This document shows, piece after piece, positions 20,654 to 20,732 of a stretch of 20,732 nt of DNA (within the stretch, counting starts at the first letter, position 1; each line of letters starts with the position of its first letter). The notes beneath the pieces are model-generated. The model saw nothing but the letters and a program-made list of their open reading frames with translations. It was not told where the DNA came from and searched no databases. Made by a program: the position numbers and the translations under genes. Source of the stretch: CAZTDD01 sp964612675 (lineage in GTDB: Bacteria; Hinthialibacterota; Hinthialibacteria; Hinthialibacterales; JAKPRU01). The stretch spans positions 1-20,732 of the forward strand of contig CAZTDD010000118.1 of NCBI GenBank assembly GCA_964612675.1, given 5' to 3'.

Positions 20654-20732
20654 ATCGCGAGTTTGATAGCCCGGAATAGGGCAATGTCATTAAGTTAGGA
20701 AAGGGCGAAGCCGTTTACTGGGAGGGCGAGGC

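Noticed and set aside
20654..20732. Start of another gene after aroC
   Set aside because: Too short to judge; no clear start codon with a ribosome binding site before the window ends.

Overview
The window looks like a chromosomal segment from a free-living, probably Gram-negative and uncultivated bacterium. Evidence is a secreted protein ending in a dockerin-like EF-hand repeat, a cobalamin-dependent ribonucleotide reductase, queuosine genes and shikimate genes. I cannot name the phylum. Dockerin-like tails of this kind are common in Planctomycetes and several candidate phyla, but that is only a hint.

Layout. (1) 1-2472: a large membrane-anchored protein with carboxypeptidase-regulatory-like repeats on the minus strand, divergent from a secreted protein with a dockerin-like tail. 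(2) 2691-11471: fourteen genes on the plus strand, tightly packed and mostly with clear ribosome binding sites, encoding virion-like proteins. In order they are a coiled-coil protein, a capsid cement protein, an HK97-type major capsid protein, a possible connector, a distal-tail (Dit)-like protein, a prohead-protease-like protein, a tail-tip/baseplate-like protein, a micro-protein, a tail fibre with an S74 autoprocessing domain, a holin-like XhlA-type protein, three further structural-like proteins and an M15 peptidase (endolysin-like). (3) 11472-11808: a regulatory region with tandem NrdR-like boxes and a sigma70-type promoter, followed by class II ribonucleotide reductase nrdJ. (4) 14682-16389 (minus): a translationally coupled queF-queC-queE operon for preQ1 synthesis, convergent with nrdJ. 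(5) 16540-20653: a TSUP-family permease, a small membrane protein on the minus strand, then aroA and aroC, the last two steps of the shikimate pathway.

The most unusual part is the 9-kb virion cassette. It has head, tail-tip, fibre and lysis functions, but within its host-gene borders I see no terminase, portal, tail tube, tape measure, integrase or repressor. Every reading frame is intact. Two unrelated minisatellites (18-bp and 22-bp periods) interrupt it, each directly followed by a copy of the same palindromic element and then the ribosome binding site of the next gene. A perfect 12-bp hairpin follows the capsid gene. The cassette could be a domesticated particle or gene-transfer-agent-like locus, one module of a split phage genome, or a prophage remnant; the sequence alone does not decide this.

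Outside the cassette, chorismate synthase has Tyr in place of the normally invariant first catalytic His, EPSP synthase has Thr at the position of E. coli Pro101, and the M15 peptidase has about 30 residues inserted inside its zinc-binding motif.
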